Of a stretch of 64,000 bases of DNA, positions 1 to 7,585 are shown piece after piece. Below the pieces are notes generated by a model that worked only from the letters and a program-made list of their open reading frames with translations, made no database searches and had not been told where the DNA came from. How positions within the stretch are numbered: the stretch's first letter is position 1; the number at the start of each line of letters is the position of its first letter. The position numbers were made by a program, and so were the translations under genes. The stretch comes from Streptosporangium album (GTDB lineage: Bacteria; Actinomycetota; Actinomycetes; Streptosporangiales; Streptosporangiaceae), in contig NZ_JACHJU010000001.1 in assembly GCF_014203795.1 (NCBI RefSeq), forward strand, positions 124,001 to 188,000, in the 5' to 3' direction.

Positions 1-322
1 CGTAGAGCGGATGCCGGTCATCGCCGTTGACATCCGTCTTGGCGAGCAGCGGGAAGTCCACCCCGTAGGTCGTGGAGCAGAACTCCTGGATCTGCTCGGC
101 GCTGCCCGGCTCCTGGCCCATGAACTGGTTGCACGGGACGCCGACGACGGTGAACCCCCGCTCGGCGTAGGTCCGCTGGAGCTGGACCAGCCCCGCGTAC
201 TGCGGAGTGAGACCGCACCTGGAGGCCACGTTCACGATGAGGGCTGCCTTGTCGCCGAGCAGCTCGGCCAGTGCGGTGGGGACGTCGGCGAGAGTGTGCA
301 CGGGGATATCACGGATGCTCAT
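1..322 (-). CDS. Glutathione peroxidase family thiol peroxidase (3' end outside window)
   Basis: Reading the minus strand from the ATG at 322-320 gives MSIRDIPVHTLADVPTALAE and then the GPx-type block NVASRCGLTPQY, with Cys36 at the selenocysteine/peroxidatic position. It continues through GVPCNQFMGQEPG, a conserved family motif. The frame stays open to the window edge, so about 107 residues are visible of a family that is usually 155-165 long. Members reduce hydroperoxides in the cytoplasm, in bacteria usually with thioredoxin. A modest purine-rich site (AGGGTG) lies upstream of the ATG. The peroxidatic Cys and the GQEPG block make the family assignment firm; the electron donor is not known. 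Confidence 0.9.
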   Translation of the reverse strand, partial: MSIRDIPVHTLADVPTALAELLGDKAALIVNVASRCGLTPQYAGLVQLQRTYAERGFTVVGVPCNQFMGQEPGSAEQIQEFCSTTYGVDFPLLAKTDVNGDDRHPLY

Positions 323-344
323 GGTCTGCACCCTAATCGCCCTG

Positions 345-354
345 TCACATGTGA
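345..354. promoter_or_regulatory. 10-bp perfect palindrome upstream of the peroxidase
   Basis: TCACATGTGA is a perfect palindrome 23 bp upstream of the peroxidase start. It could be a regulator site or a chance match; a 10-bp palindrome alone is weak evidence. Confidence 0.25.
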
Positions 355-553
355 GAGTTATGACGTCCAAGGAATGAAATGTGATGGACGCCATAGGCGA
401 GACGCCGAGCCCCTCACCAGGCGCATGATCCTTCTCTAACCGATCTTTGACAGAGGTCTCGACAAGGTTTGTCGACTGGCCCGCCGGAGAATCGCCGGGG
501 CATCGTGGCGACCGTCCCTCGTTCCCAGCGAAGGGCAGACCCCTTTAGCGCAC

Positions 554-736
554 AACCGCCGCTCCGGCGCCTACGGCATCCCCCAGGCGCTGCCCGGCGG
601 AAAGATGGCCGGCGCCGGACGTGACTGGCGCACCAGCCCCAGGACACAGATCAAATGGGGACTTTCCTACATCAAGGGGCGTTACGGTTCACCGTGCGGA
701 GCGTGGGCGCATTTCCAGTCACGCGGCTGGTACTAG
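554..736 (+). pseudogene. C-terminal remnant of a transglycosylase-like protein
   Basis: The frame ending at the TAG at 734-736 reads SGAYGIPQALPG, then GRDW, WGLSYIKGRYGSPCGAW and a terminal HFQSRGWY. It is collinear with the last 60 residues of the intact gene at 1065-1565 (SGAYGIPQALPG ... YIKSRYGSPCGAWGHFQ). Upstream of position 554 the frame no longer resembles the paralogue: the signal peptide and the segment with the presumed catalytic glutamate (RESNW in the paralogue) are absent, and no start codon with a ribosome site is apparent. The surviving part has no stop or frameshift, so the loss looks like a clean 5' deletion. A terminator follows directly. Confidence 0.75.
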
Positions 737-1064
737 ATCTAAACCCCATGCCGGGGTGTTTTTCACCTCCTCCCCACGCATAGGCGCATCGCTCGTGGTA
801 AGCCGGAGCCCGCCGAACCACCCGTAGGCCACGAAGATCGGGCAAACACCTTTCCACCGCATGTCGCAACCACCGCTCAGGGCTTCCCCGACGTACTAGA
901 AAGCGCCCTAGAGAAAACGTCGCGGCGTCTCATGCCGGAAACGGGCCGGCGAGACCGCGCGGGCATGTCCACGTCCGAGCCATGGACGCCGGTTCGTCCG
1001 GCGTGCGAGGGGGCCAGCGCCCTCTCGCGCGCCTCCCGCACGCGGCCAGCGGACAAGGATCATC
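737..1064 (+). other. Structured leader/intergenic stretch before the transglycosylase gene
   Basis: No gene is supported here. Apart from the terminator, the stretch carries two clear hairpins close to the downstream gene. The first, 927-955, has GTCTC/GAGAC and GCCGG/CCGGC arms with a 2-nt bulge. The second, 1005-1028, has a 10-bp stem with one G-U pair and loop CAGC. They probably lie in the 5' leader. The sequence does not contain the conserved core I would expect of the ydaO (c-di-AMP) riboswitch that often precedes actinobacterial wall hydrolases, so the role is open. Confidence 0.4.
743..763 (+). terminator. Rho-independent terminator after the remnant
   Basis: ACCCC/GGGGT stem (743-747 and 753-757) with a 5-nt loop, followed by a T-rich run at 759-763. 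It lies 7 bp after the remnant's stop codon. Confidence 0.6.
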
Positions 1065-1565
1065 ATGAACAGCTACCGCGTCCTGCGGAACACCGCCGCG
1101 ACCATGATCGCCGCCTCGGCGATGGTCGGATCGGCGGGGATCGGGCAAGCGAAGGAGATCATGCAGCCGGCCAGGAAAGGGCTGGCGAAGATGATCGTCC
1201 ATCAGGGTACGTGGTTCACCCAGGCCCAGCCCAGAGTCATCAGGTTCGCTTCGAGGACCACCAAGAGCAGGAACAAGGCGATCGCGTTCCGGCTCGTCTC
1301 CCGCCGCCTGTGGTCCCACAACCAGTTTCGCTGCCTGAACAGTCTCTGGACCAGGGAGAGCAACTGGAACCACCAGGCGTACAACGCCTCCTCGGGGGCG
1401 TACGGCATTCCCCAGGCACTGCCGGGCTCGAAGATGAGCGGCAGCGGCAGGGACTGGCGGTTGAACCCGGTCACCCAGATCAGCTGGGGGCTGGGCTACA
1501 TCAAGAGCCGCTACGGATCACCGTGCGGCGCATGGGGTCACTTCCAGTCCAGTAACTGGTACTGA
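1065..1565 (+). CDS. Secreted transglycosylase-like (SLT-fold) protein
   Basis: 166 residues. It starts with a Sec-type signal peptide (MNSYRVLRNTAATMIAAS..., hydrophobic to about residue 25, AQA-like end near 28). The C-terminal 75 residues carry ESNWNHQAYN, SGAYGIPQALPG and a final WGLGYIKSRYGSPCGAW block, the pattern of small actinobacterial lytic transglycosylase-like domains. The Glu in RESNW is the expected catalytic acid. Such proteins cleave or bind peptidoglycan outside the membrane. The middle (residues 35-85) is basic and of no recognised domain. An ATG preceded by GGACAAGGATC was chosen. The amputated relative lies 330 bp upstream. Confidence 0.8.
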   Translation: MNSYRVLRNTAATMIAASAMVGSAGIGQAKEIMQPARKGLAKMIVHQGTWFTQAQPRVIRFASRTTKSRNKAIAFRLVSRRLWSHNQFRCLNSLWTRESNWNHQAYNASSGAYGIPQALPGSKMSGSGRDWRLNPVTQISWGLGYIKSRYGSPCGAWGHFQSSNWY

Positions 1566-1573
1566 CCGCAGAA

Positions 1574-1600
1574 GGAGTGTCCAGGGGAAGGGAACACTCC
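1574..1600 (+). terminator. Hairpin after the transglycosylase gene
   Basis: Seven-bp perfect stem GGAGTGT/ACACTCC (1574-1580, 1594-1600), 8 bp after the stop. There is no U-tract, which is common for actinobacterial terminators. Confidence 0.45.
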
Positions 1601-1631
1601 TCCGGCGTCCGGGGCCGGCGGGTCCCGGACG

Positions 1632-2264
1632 TCATCTTTTCAGCTGTACGGCTATCGCCTGGATGAGCAACTCCAGGCCGAACGCGAACTCCGCCTCGGG
1701 GTCACAGTCGATCAACTGCGGGGCCAGCCCGCTCACCTGCGGAAACAGCAGAGGATCGACGTTTTCGACCGCGACGTCGGGCCGGTGGAGCGGGGCGAAG
1801 GTCGGGGTGACGCCGACCTCGCGGAGCAGCGAGCCCACGATGTAGGCGATGAACACGCGCAGGATGCGCACCGCGTCACGCCCGTCGAACCCGGCGCTGC
1901 GCAGCGTGGCGAGCGCCCGCTCCACCGGCAGCAGCCCGGCGGTCGACTGGAGCTGGCGGCTGACCACCACCATCGTGCAGCGGGGATAGTGGTGGGCGAT
2001 CTGCCGGAAGGCGAGCGCCTGTATCCGCACGCGGTCGGTCCAGCCGGCGTCCGGGTCGTCGGCGAACTCGATCTGCGAGAGCACGGTCTCGGCCACCCCG
2101 TCGAGCAGGGCGGACTTGTTGGGCACATGGTTGTAGAGAGACATCACGCCCACACCCAGGTCGGCCGCGATCCTGCGCATGGACACCGCGTCGGCACCCT
2201 CGCGCTCGATCAGATCGATGGCCGCCGCGACGATGCGGGGACGGGACAGTGGCTCTGCAGGCAT
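1632..2264 (-). CDS. TetR/AcrR-family transcriptional regulator
   Basis: 210 residues from the ATG at 2264, preceded by a G-rich site (GGGGGAC). The N-terminal helix-turn-helix is clear (SRPRIVAAAIDLIEREG ... SMRRIAADLGVGVMSLYNHV, residues 7-46). The C-terminal ligand-binding region resembles the tetracycline-repressor type C-domain. In-frame codons further upstream would run into the operator. It is divergent from the diiron protein at 2353, and a two-half-site inverted repeat sits between them at 2294-2338. I infer autorepression and control of the neighbour; the effector is unknown. Confidence 0.88.
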   Translation of the reverse strand: MPAEPLSRPRIVAAAIDLIEREGADAVSMRRIAADLGVGVMSLYNHVPNKSALLDGVAETVLSQIEFADDPDAGWTDRVRIQALAFRQIAHHYPRCTMVVVSRQLQSTAGLLPVERALATLRSAGFDGRDAVRILRVFIAYIVGSLLREVGVTPTFAPLHRPDVAVENVDPLLFPQVSGLAPQLIDCDPEAEFAFGLELLIQAIAVQLKR

Positions 2265-2293
2265 ACTGCCATTGTCCCCCCCGCCTTGACGCC

Positions 2294-2338
2294 CGTACAC
2301 CGTACGTGCGACTCTCGCTGGTATACGTACGGTGTACG
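2294..2338. promoter_or_regulatory. Paired TetR-type operators between divergent genes
   Basis: CGTACACCGTACGT (2294-2307) and ACGTACGGTGTACG (2325-2338) are perfect reverse complements 17 bp apart. Each half is itself a CGTAC-N3-GTACG dyad, the form of a TetR dimer site. So this reads as two operators in the 88-bp divergent promoter of tetR and the diiron gene. Confidence 0.75.
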
Positions 2339-2352
2339 TCTCTGGAGGCCGC

Positions 2353-3468
2353 ATGTCGACTCACGATCTCTACACGATCCCGGCCGAACTCTCCACGTGG
2401 GATGTCGAGGCGGCCGGAGCCGCCCGCTTCACGTGGGAGTACGACGACGGCAGGGACCGCATGCTCGCCCTCTATCAGAAGGGCAAGGACAAGCAGTGGG
2501 ACTCCGTCAAACGCATCGACTGGAGCCTTGAGGTCGATCCGTACAACGTGCTCGGCGTCCCCGACACCACCATCGCGATCCATGGCACACCGCTGTGGGA
2601 CCGGATGGACGAAAAGCAGCGCAAGGACGTCCGCCTGCACAACGCGGCCTGGCAGTTCTCCCAGTTCCTGCACGGCGAGCAGGGCGCGATGATCTGCTCG
2701 GCCAGGATCGTGGAGTCGGTCCCCGAACTCGACTCCAAGTTCTACGCGGCCACCCAGACCATGGACGAGGCCCGGCACGCCGAGACCTACGCCCGCTTCC
2801 TGCAGGAGAAGGTAGGCCTCGCCTATCCCATCAACACCCACCTCAAGGCCCTGCTGGACAGCACGCTGAGCGACTCCCGCTGGGACATGCCCTACCTCGG
2901 CATGCAGGTGCTCATCGAGGGCCTGGCCCTGGCCGCCTTCGGGGTGATGCGCGACATCACCACCAAGCCGCTGCCCAAACAGATCCTCTCCTACGTCATG
3001 CAGGACGAGGCCCGGCACGTCGCCTTCGGCCGGATGGCGCTGCGCGACTACTACAGGCAGCTCACCGAGGCCGAGCTCCGCGAGCGCGAGGACTTCGTCA
3101 TCGAGGGGTGCTACCTGATGCGTGACCGGCTGCGCGGCCGGGAGACGTGGGAGACCATCGGCCTGAGCAGATCCGAGGTCGCCCAGGCCATGGAGTGCGT
3201 CGACCAGTCGGAGTACCTCAGGCTGTTCCGTTCCCTGCTGTTCAGCCGCATCGTCCCGTGTGTCAAGGACATCGGCCTGTGGAGCCCCCGGCTCCAGCAG
3301 GCCTACGCCGACATGGGCGTCCTGGACATGGCGGGCCAGAACCTGGAGGCGCTGATGAAGCAGGACGAGGACATCGCCGAGAGACTCGACGCCGAGCGCT
3401 TCGCCGCCGAGGAGGCCGGACGGCACGCCGAGGTCGCCGAGACCGTGGCGATGGGCGCCGACTCCTAG
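2353..3468 (+). CDS. Ferritin-like diiron oxidase/oxygenase family protein
   Basis: 371 residues. It starts at the ATG at 2353 behind GGAGG (2344-2348); an earlier in-frame start at 2332 would overlap the operator. It carries the ferritin-like diiron ligand set in order: Glu109 (HGEQGA), Glu139/His142 (DEARHAE), Glu189 (LIEGLAL) and Glu219/His222 (QDEARHVAF). Length and layout resemble the R2-like/ferritin-like oxidases of actinomycetes rather than storage ferritins. The substrate cannot be read from the sequence; fatty-acyl or aromatic-amine oxidation are both known in the superfamily. It is probably repressed by the divergent TetR. Its TAG stop overlaps the opposing gene's stop in a shared CTAG. 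Confidence 0.8.
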   Translation: MSTHDLYTIPAELSTWDVEAAGAARFTWEYDDGRDRMLALYQKGKDKQWDSVKRIDWSLEVDPYNVLGVPDTTIAIHGTPLWDRMDEKQRKDVRLHNAAWQFSQFLHGEQGAMICSARIVESVPELDSKFYAATQTMDEARHAETYARFLQEKVGLAYPINTHLKALLDSTLSDSRWDMPYLGMQVLIEGLALAAFGVMRDITTKPLPKQILSYVMQDEARHVAFGRMALRDYYRQLTEAELREREDFVIEGCYLMRDRLRGRETWETIGLSRSEVAQAMECVDQSEYLRLFRSLLFSRIVPCVKDIGLWSPRLQQAYADMGVLDMAGQNLEALMKQDEDIAERLDAERFAAEEAGRHAEVAETVAMGADS

Positions 3469-4235
3469 CCGGGACGCTCACCTGCCCGTGGAGACGGCAG
3501 GCGTGGCCAGAGATCCGGTGGGACACGCGGCGGCGCGACCGCGAGGGAGAAGAGCGCCGCCGCCAGGCCGCACGCCGTGGCGAGCAGGTGCCCGAGGTCC
3601 CACAGCGTGCGGGTGACGTACAGCGGTAGCAGGACCCCGGCTCCCAGCGCGACCGCTCCGGCGAGCCGCCGGCGGCCGCGCATCACCACCACCGCCGCCG
3701 CGCACCCGGCGACCATGATGTAACTGACGCCGACGTCGGTGGTGAGCGCGAGCGCGAGCGGAGCCCTCCCGGTCTTGATCGCGTGCCATTCGACCAGCGC
3801 CGTCAGCAGCGAGCCGAACACGTGCCCGCACAGCCCGATGACGATCATGCGTGGCGTGCCGTACCGTGTCTCCGCCCACGCCACCACAGACGCGAAGACG
3901 AGCACATAGAGGACGAGCCCCGAACCCTTGTCCGCGACCCAGAGCGCGCTGTCGGCCAGGGCGGTCAGCGGCCGCGCGCCGAGATGGGCCAGGTCGGTCC
4001 CCTGGACCGCCGTGAGCAGGTCGATGAGCGCGTTCGGGGCCGTCTTCTGCAGCAGCGTCGAGCTGGTGAAGATCGCGATGTAGGCGAAGGTCGCCGGCGC
4101 CGCGAGCACCCACGCGTGCAGCCCCCGGGTGTACGGCGAGAGCCGCTCGACCGTCTGGCGGGCCCATGCCCACCGCCGCGCAGCCCCCCGCAGCACGTAC
4201 CACGCCACCACCACGGCGACGAAACCCAGGATCAT
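3465..4235 (-). CDS. Rhomboid-like integral membrane protein
   Basis: 256 residues from the ATG at 4235, with a GGGGGCC site upstream. Six or seven hydrophobic segments are visible. The rhomboid-like actinobacterial family is suggested by GHVFGSLLTAL, by DVGVSY (Ser at the position of the rhomboid nucleophile) and by DLGHLLATACG (His at the position of the catalytic base in a late membrane helix). Whether it is an active intramembrane protease is not shown. It is the last gene of a minus-strand group with the two DUF202 genes; a 74-bp gap separates it from them. Confidence 0.68.
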   Translation of the reverse strand: MILGFVAVVVAWYVLRGAARRWAWARQTVERLSPYTRGLHAWVLAAPATFAYIAIFTSSTLLQKTAPNALIDLLTAVQGTDLAHLGARPLTALADSALWVADKGSGLVLYVLVFASVVAWAETRYGTPRMIVIGLCGHVFGSLLTALVEWHAIKTGRAPLALALTTDVGVSYIMVAGCAAAVVVMRGRRRLAGAVALGAGVLLPLYVTRTLWDLGHLLATACGLAAALFSLAVAPPRVPPDLWPRLPSPRAGERPG

Positions 4236-4309
4236 CTGTACGGCCCCCGGCGAACGCTCTCCCTCGTCGGAACATACACTTCGCGGGACGCGGCCCCCGG
4301 CCGGGGCTC

Positions 4310-4633
4310 CTAGCGGGTGAGCAGGAAGACGAACGCTCCGGCGGCGAAGGCCAGGGTGCCGAGCCACGCGATGACGGCGTCGGACCGCTCGTCGAGCGGG
4401 CCGCCTCCGTGCAGGGCGCGTTGCACGCGCTGGTAGCGGACGCCCGTGCGGGCCAGCAGCAGCGCGCCGCACAGGGCGGCCAGGGCGAAGGGGACGACGG
4501 CGAGCGGGGGGACGCCGACGCGCAGCCCGGCGCCCCCGGCGCCCAGTCCGCTGACGGCGAGCAGCGCGGCGGTGCGGACCCAGGCCAGCCTGGTCCGCTC
4601 ACTCTGCAGGCCCTCGTCCCACAGCGGGGTCAT
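4310..4633 (-). CDS. DUF202 membrane protein
   Basis: 107 residues. LQSERTRLAWVRTAALLAVS near the N-terminus is the DUF202 signature (E-R-T-x-L-A-W-x-R), followed by three predicted membrane helices (about 20-40, 44-62, 85-104). The ATG at 4633-4631 overlaps the TGA of the upstream DUF202 gene (ATGA), so translation is probably coupled. The function of DUF202 proteins is unknown; paired copies are common. Confidence 0.82.
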   Translation of the reverse strand: MTPLWDEGLQSERTRLAWVRTAALLAVSGLGAGGAGLRVGVPPLAVVPFALAALCGALLLARTGVRYQRVQRALHGGGPLDERSDAVIAWLGTLAFAAGAFVFLLTR

Positions 4634-4971
4634 CGGCCCAGCAGGATGAGGATCACGGCCAGCACGGCCACGGCCGCCACGCCGTACCCCAGGAGGGGCG
4701 CGATGGCGGGGGGCGGGAGCGGGGCGGCGGTGCGCAGGGCACGCTGGACGCGGCGCCAGCGGGGATAGGCCATCGCGGCCGACAGGGCAGACAGGGAGAC
4801 CAGAGTGAGCGCCAGGACGGTCCGCATCCACGGTACGAAGACGTCCTCGGAGACCGCGGCCATCGCGACGCCGCCCGCGCTGAGCGCGAGCGACGTGCTC
4901 AGCCAGGTCAGGAAGGTGCGTTCATTGGCGAGGGTGAACCGGGGATCCGGTTCGTTGCCGGGGCTGTCCAT
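4630..4971 (-). CDS. DUF202 membrane protein (YidH-like)
   Basis: 113 residues. DPRFTLANERTFLTWLSTSL is the classic YidH/DUF202 opening, followed by three hydrophobic helices (about 25-43, 48-68, 90-111). It is the first gene of a two-gene overlapping unit with a second DUF202 protein. Two diverged DUF202 proteins in tandem suggest a hetero-oligomeric membrane unit; that is inference from the arrangement. Confidence 0.85.
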   Translation of the reverse strand: MDSPGNEPDPRFTLANERTFLTWLSTSLALSAGGVAMAAVSEDVFVPWMRTVLALTLVSLSALSAAMAYPRWRRVQRALRTAAPLPPPAIAPLLGYGVAAVAVLAVILILLGR

Positions 4972-5049
4972 GGGAACGACGTTATTTCAGCGACATTTCC
5001 CCTAGAGAACCCGGGTTGAGCAAAGCCGCAGGTGATGAGCCGCGCCGCC

Positions 5050-5451
5050 TCAGCCGCAGGCGTTGGTGAGCTGTTCGACCCACTTGACCGAGTCGGTCGC
5101 GACCTTCTGCGCCGCGTCGACGGCCTCGTTGGCGCTGTTGACGTTCAGGCCCTCCAACTGCTTGGCGACCCCGTCTGCGGCCTCCTTGAGCGTGGTGTTG
5201 GCCGCCTTGTCGCCCAGGTCGCCGAGCTTGGCGGCCCCGTCGTTCAGCGCCTTCTCCATGGCGGCGGGATCGTCCACCGTGGCGCTGATCTTCTGCAGGG
5301 TCTGGGTGACGATACCGGCGGCCTGCAGGCACTGCTGGGCGTTGTCGACCCCGTCGCTCACCTGCTGGATCTCCGAACATCCGGTGGCGAGGAGGACAGC
5401 GGTCAGCGCGGAGGCGGCGAGAGCGGGGATCCGTCGCGGAAGAGGGAGCAT
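5050..5451 (-). CDS. Small secreted lipoprotein, unknown function
   Basis: 133 residues. It has a basic start (MLPLPRRIP), a hydrophobic stretch and the lipobox LATGC with Cys25 as the lipidation site. The mature part is acidic, helical and rich in Ala/Val/Asp (repeated heptad-like DGVAKQLEGLNV, NEAVDAAQKVATDSV), with single Cys residues near residue 41 and near the C-terminus that could pair. I do not recognise a domain. It probably sits on the outer face of the membrane. Confidence 0.7.
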   Translation of the reverse strand: MLPLPRRIPALAASALTAVLLATGCSEIQQVSDGVDNAQQCLQAAGIVTQTLQKISATVDDPAAMEKALNDGAAKLGDLGDKAANTTLKEAADGVAKQLEGLNVNSANEAVDAAQKVATDSVKWVEQLTNACG

Positions 5452-5622
5452 GCCCCGACCCTACCCAACGGGTCGGTCCGGCAGGCGGCCCGCGCATCTC
5501 CGCAGGGCCGGAAGGAGCGCGGAGTAAGGTGGTTCCATACGCTCCGTCCGCGCCGCCGTGGGCGGATCACGCAACGTGGATCCCGCCGTACGATCACCGT
5601 GAGACATCCACAAAGGGGGATC

Positions 5623-5880
5623 ATGCATAGCTGCGCCCATCTCGCCCAGACCCAGGACCCGCCCCCTCGTACGCCCGAGGGATGCGAGGAGTGCCTCAGC
5701 ATCGGCATGCGCTGGGTTCACCTACGCAAATGTCTGTCATGCGGACACATCGGCTGCTGCGACTCCTCTCCCGGCAAGCACGCCACCGCCCACTACAAGG
5801 AAGTGAGCCACCCGGTCGTCGCCTCGTTCGAGCCGGGCGAGGACTGGCGTTGGTGCTACATCGACAACGTCATCGGCTAG
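5623..5880 (+). CDS. UBP-type zinc finger protein
   Basis: 85 residues behind an AAAGGGGGA site (5612-5620). Cysteine/histidine spacing (HSCAH, EGCEECL, HLRKCLSCGHIGCCD, GKHATAH, HPVV, WCY) is that of a complete UBP/zf-UBP domain, which in eukaryotes binds the ubiquitin C-terminus. Free-standing bacterial copies have no agreed ligand. It is convergent with the Na+/H+ antiporter gene 50 bp away. In some actinobacteria, as far as I recall, such a domain is attached to CPA1 antiporters, so a functional link is possible. A bidirectional hairpin separates the two genes. Confidence 0.88.
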   Translation: MHSCAHLAQTQDPPPRTPEGCEECLSIGMRWVHLRKCLSCGHIGCCDSSPGKHATAHYKEVSHPVVASFEPGEDWRWCYIDNVIG

Positions 5881-5881
5881 C

Positions 5882-5928
5882 CGTGTTCTGTGGCTCCCCC
5901 GGCCGCGGTCGGGGAACCGCAGGACACG
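5882..5928. terminator. Bidirectional terminator between UBP and antiporter genes
   Basis: Arms 5882-5899 and 5911-5928 pair over 18 positions with two G-U pairs and one mismatch. The hairpin fills the gap between two convergent genes. Confidence 0.6.
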
Positions 5929-5930
5929 CC

Positions 5931-7514
5931 TCAGTCCCTTTCGAGGGTGGCCTCTTCGAAGTCGAGCTCCTGAAGGATCCTGCGGAGCACCTCGTCGTCG
6001 ATGCGCCCCCCGTCGCGGAGCCGTACGAGCACCTCGCGCTCGGCCGCCAGCATCTCCCTGCGCAACCGCCGGTAGACGGTGCTCGGCGTCTCCTCCCCCT
6101 CGATGCCGGTGCCGCCGCCGAGGCGCTCCCACGCGGTGAGCCCACGGCGTTCGGACCGTGACCTGAGCTGCTCCACCACGTCCTCGTGGATGTCCGCGAC
6201 CCCCTCGGCCACCAGCTCGTCCAACCGGGCCAGTCCGGCCGCCACCGCCGCCTGCTGGGCGGCTGCCTCTGCCAGGTTGTCGGCGAAGATCTCCTGCTCG
6301 TTGGAGATCTTCAGCCGCCGGATGAGCGCCGGGAACGACATTCCCTGGATCAGCAGGGTGCCTATCACCACCACGAAGGTGAGATAGAGCAGCGTCGCGC
6401 GGCCGGGGAATCCCTGCGGGAGGGCGAACGCGGCGGCCAGGGAGACCACCCCGCGCATGCCCGCCCAGCTCACGATGGCCGTGTCCTGCCAGGACGGCGG
6501 ATGGGGCTCGCGACTGCGGATTTTCCTGGACAGGATCCTGGGCAGGTAGATGCTGGGCACGACCCAGACGATCCTGGCGAGCACCGCGGCGGCGAAGACG
6601 GCCAGCGCCATCCCGGTGAGCCTCCACGGGTTCTCCCCCTCCAGCGCATTCATGATCGGCCAGAGCTGCAGGCCGATCAGCACGAACACGATCGACTCCA
6701 GGAAGAAGTCCACGATCCGCCAGACGGCGTCCGACAGGATCCGGGTGCTGAAACCCGCGGTGGGCAGGCGGTGGCCGACGTAGAGGCCGACGATCACCAC
6801 GGCGATCACACCGGAGACGTGCACGCTCTCGGCCGCCAGGTAGACCGCGAACGGGATGAGCAACATGATCGTGTTCTCTACGAGGGCGTCCCGCAGCAGC
6901 AGCAGTCCCCTCACCAGGACCCACGCGAGCACCACGCCGACCACGACGCCGCCCACCGCCGAGTAGAGGAACCTGCCGGCCGCGTCCAGCCAGGTGAGCC
7001 CCGCGCCCGCCGCCGCGGCGACGGCCACCCGGTAGGCGGTGAGCGCGGTGGCGTCGTTGAACAGGCTCTCCCCCACCAGGATGGTGACCACCTTGCGGGG
7101 CAGTCCCAGCCTGCGGGCCACCGCGACCGCGGCGACCGCGTCGGGCGGGGCCACGATCGCGCCCAGCGCGAACGCGGCCGCCAGCGGCAGGCCGGGGATG
7201 AGCAGGTGGGTCACCCAGCCGATGACCAGGGTGGTGAACAGCACCAGGCCGATCGAGAGCAGCCCGACCGGCCTGCGTACCGCCTTGAGCCTCAGGTAGG
7301 AGCTGTCGATCGCGGCGGAGTACAGCAGCGGCGGCAGGAACACCAGCAGGACCAGCTCGGGGTTGAGCTCGTACTCCGGCACCAGCGGCGACAGCACCAG
7401 CCCGGCCAGCACCAGCAGCAGGGGCACCGGCCATCCCCTGCGCCGGGACACGCCCGCCACCGCGATCGCGATGACCGGCACGACCAGCGTCTGCAGCACC
7501 GTCTCCTGGTTCAT
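5931..7514 (-). CDS. Na+/H+ antiporter, CPA1 (NhaP) family
   Basis: 527 residues from the ATG at 7514. A G-rich site directly precedes it; GTG and TTG codons lie 6 and 12 bases further up. About 12 membrane helices fill residues 5-400. IVAPPDAVAAVAVARRLGLP and the GESLFNDATALTAYRV block contain the Asp residues (the ND pair) used for cation/proton exchange in CPA1 proteins. A charged cytoplasmic tail of about 130 residues follows (NEQEIFADNLAEAAAQQAAV ... ILQELDFEEATLERD). It exchanges Na+ (or K+) for protons at the cytoplasmic membrane; ion choice is not readable. Confidence 0.92.
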   Translation of the reverse strand: MNQETVLQTLVVPVIAIAVAGVSRRRGWPVPLLLVLAGLVLSPLVPEYELNPELVLLVFLPPLLYSAAIDSSYLRLKAVRRPVGLLSIGLVLFTTLVIGWVTHLLIPGLPLAAAFALGAIVAPPDAVAAVAVARRLGLPRKVVTILVGESLFNDATALTAYRVAVAAAAGAGLTWLDAAGRFLYSAVGGVVVGVVLAWVLVRGLLLLRDALVENTIMLLIPFAVYLAAESVHVSGVIAVVIVGLYVGHRLPTAGFSTRILSDAVWRIVDFFLESIVFVLIGLQLWPIMNALEGENPWRLTGMALAVFAAAVLARIVWVVPSIYLPRILSRKIRSREPHPPSWQDTAIVSWAGMRGVVSLAAAFALPQGFPGRATLLYLTFVVVIGTLLIQGMSFPALIRRLKISNEQEIFADNLAEAAAQQAAVAAGLARLDELVAEGVADIHEDVVEQLRSRSERRGLTAWERLGGGTGIEGEETPSTVYRRLRREMLAAEREVLVRLRDGGRIDDEVLRRILQELDFEEATLERD

Positions 7515-7585
7515 CCCCACCCCCAACCGTTACGGCTGATCAGCGTACGGGACCTACCTCGACGATGTGTCTCCGCCCCCGACGA

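Noticed and set aside
927-1064. c-di-AMP (ydaO) riboswitch before the transglycosylase-like gene
   Set aside because: Two hairpins are present but I do not see the conserved core of that class. Reported only as an unassigned structured leader.
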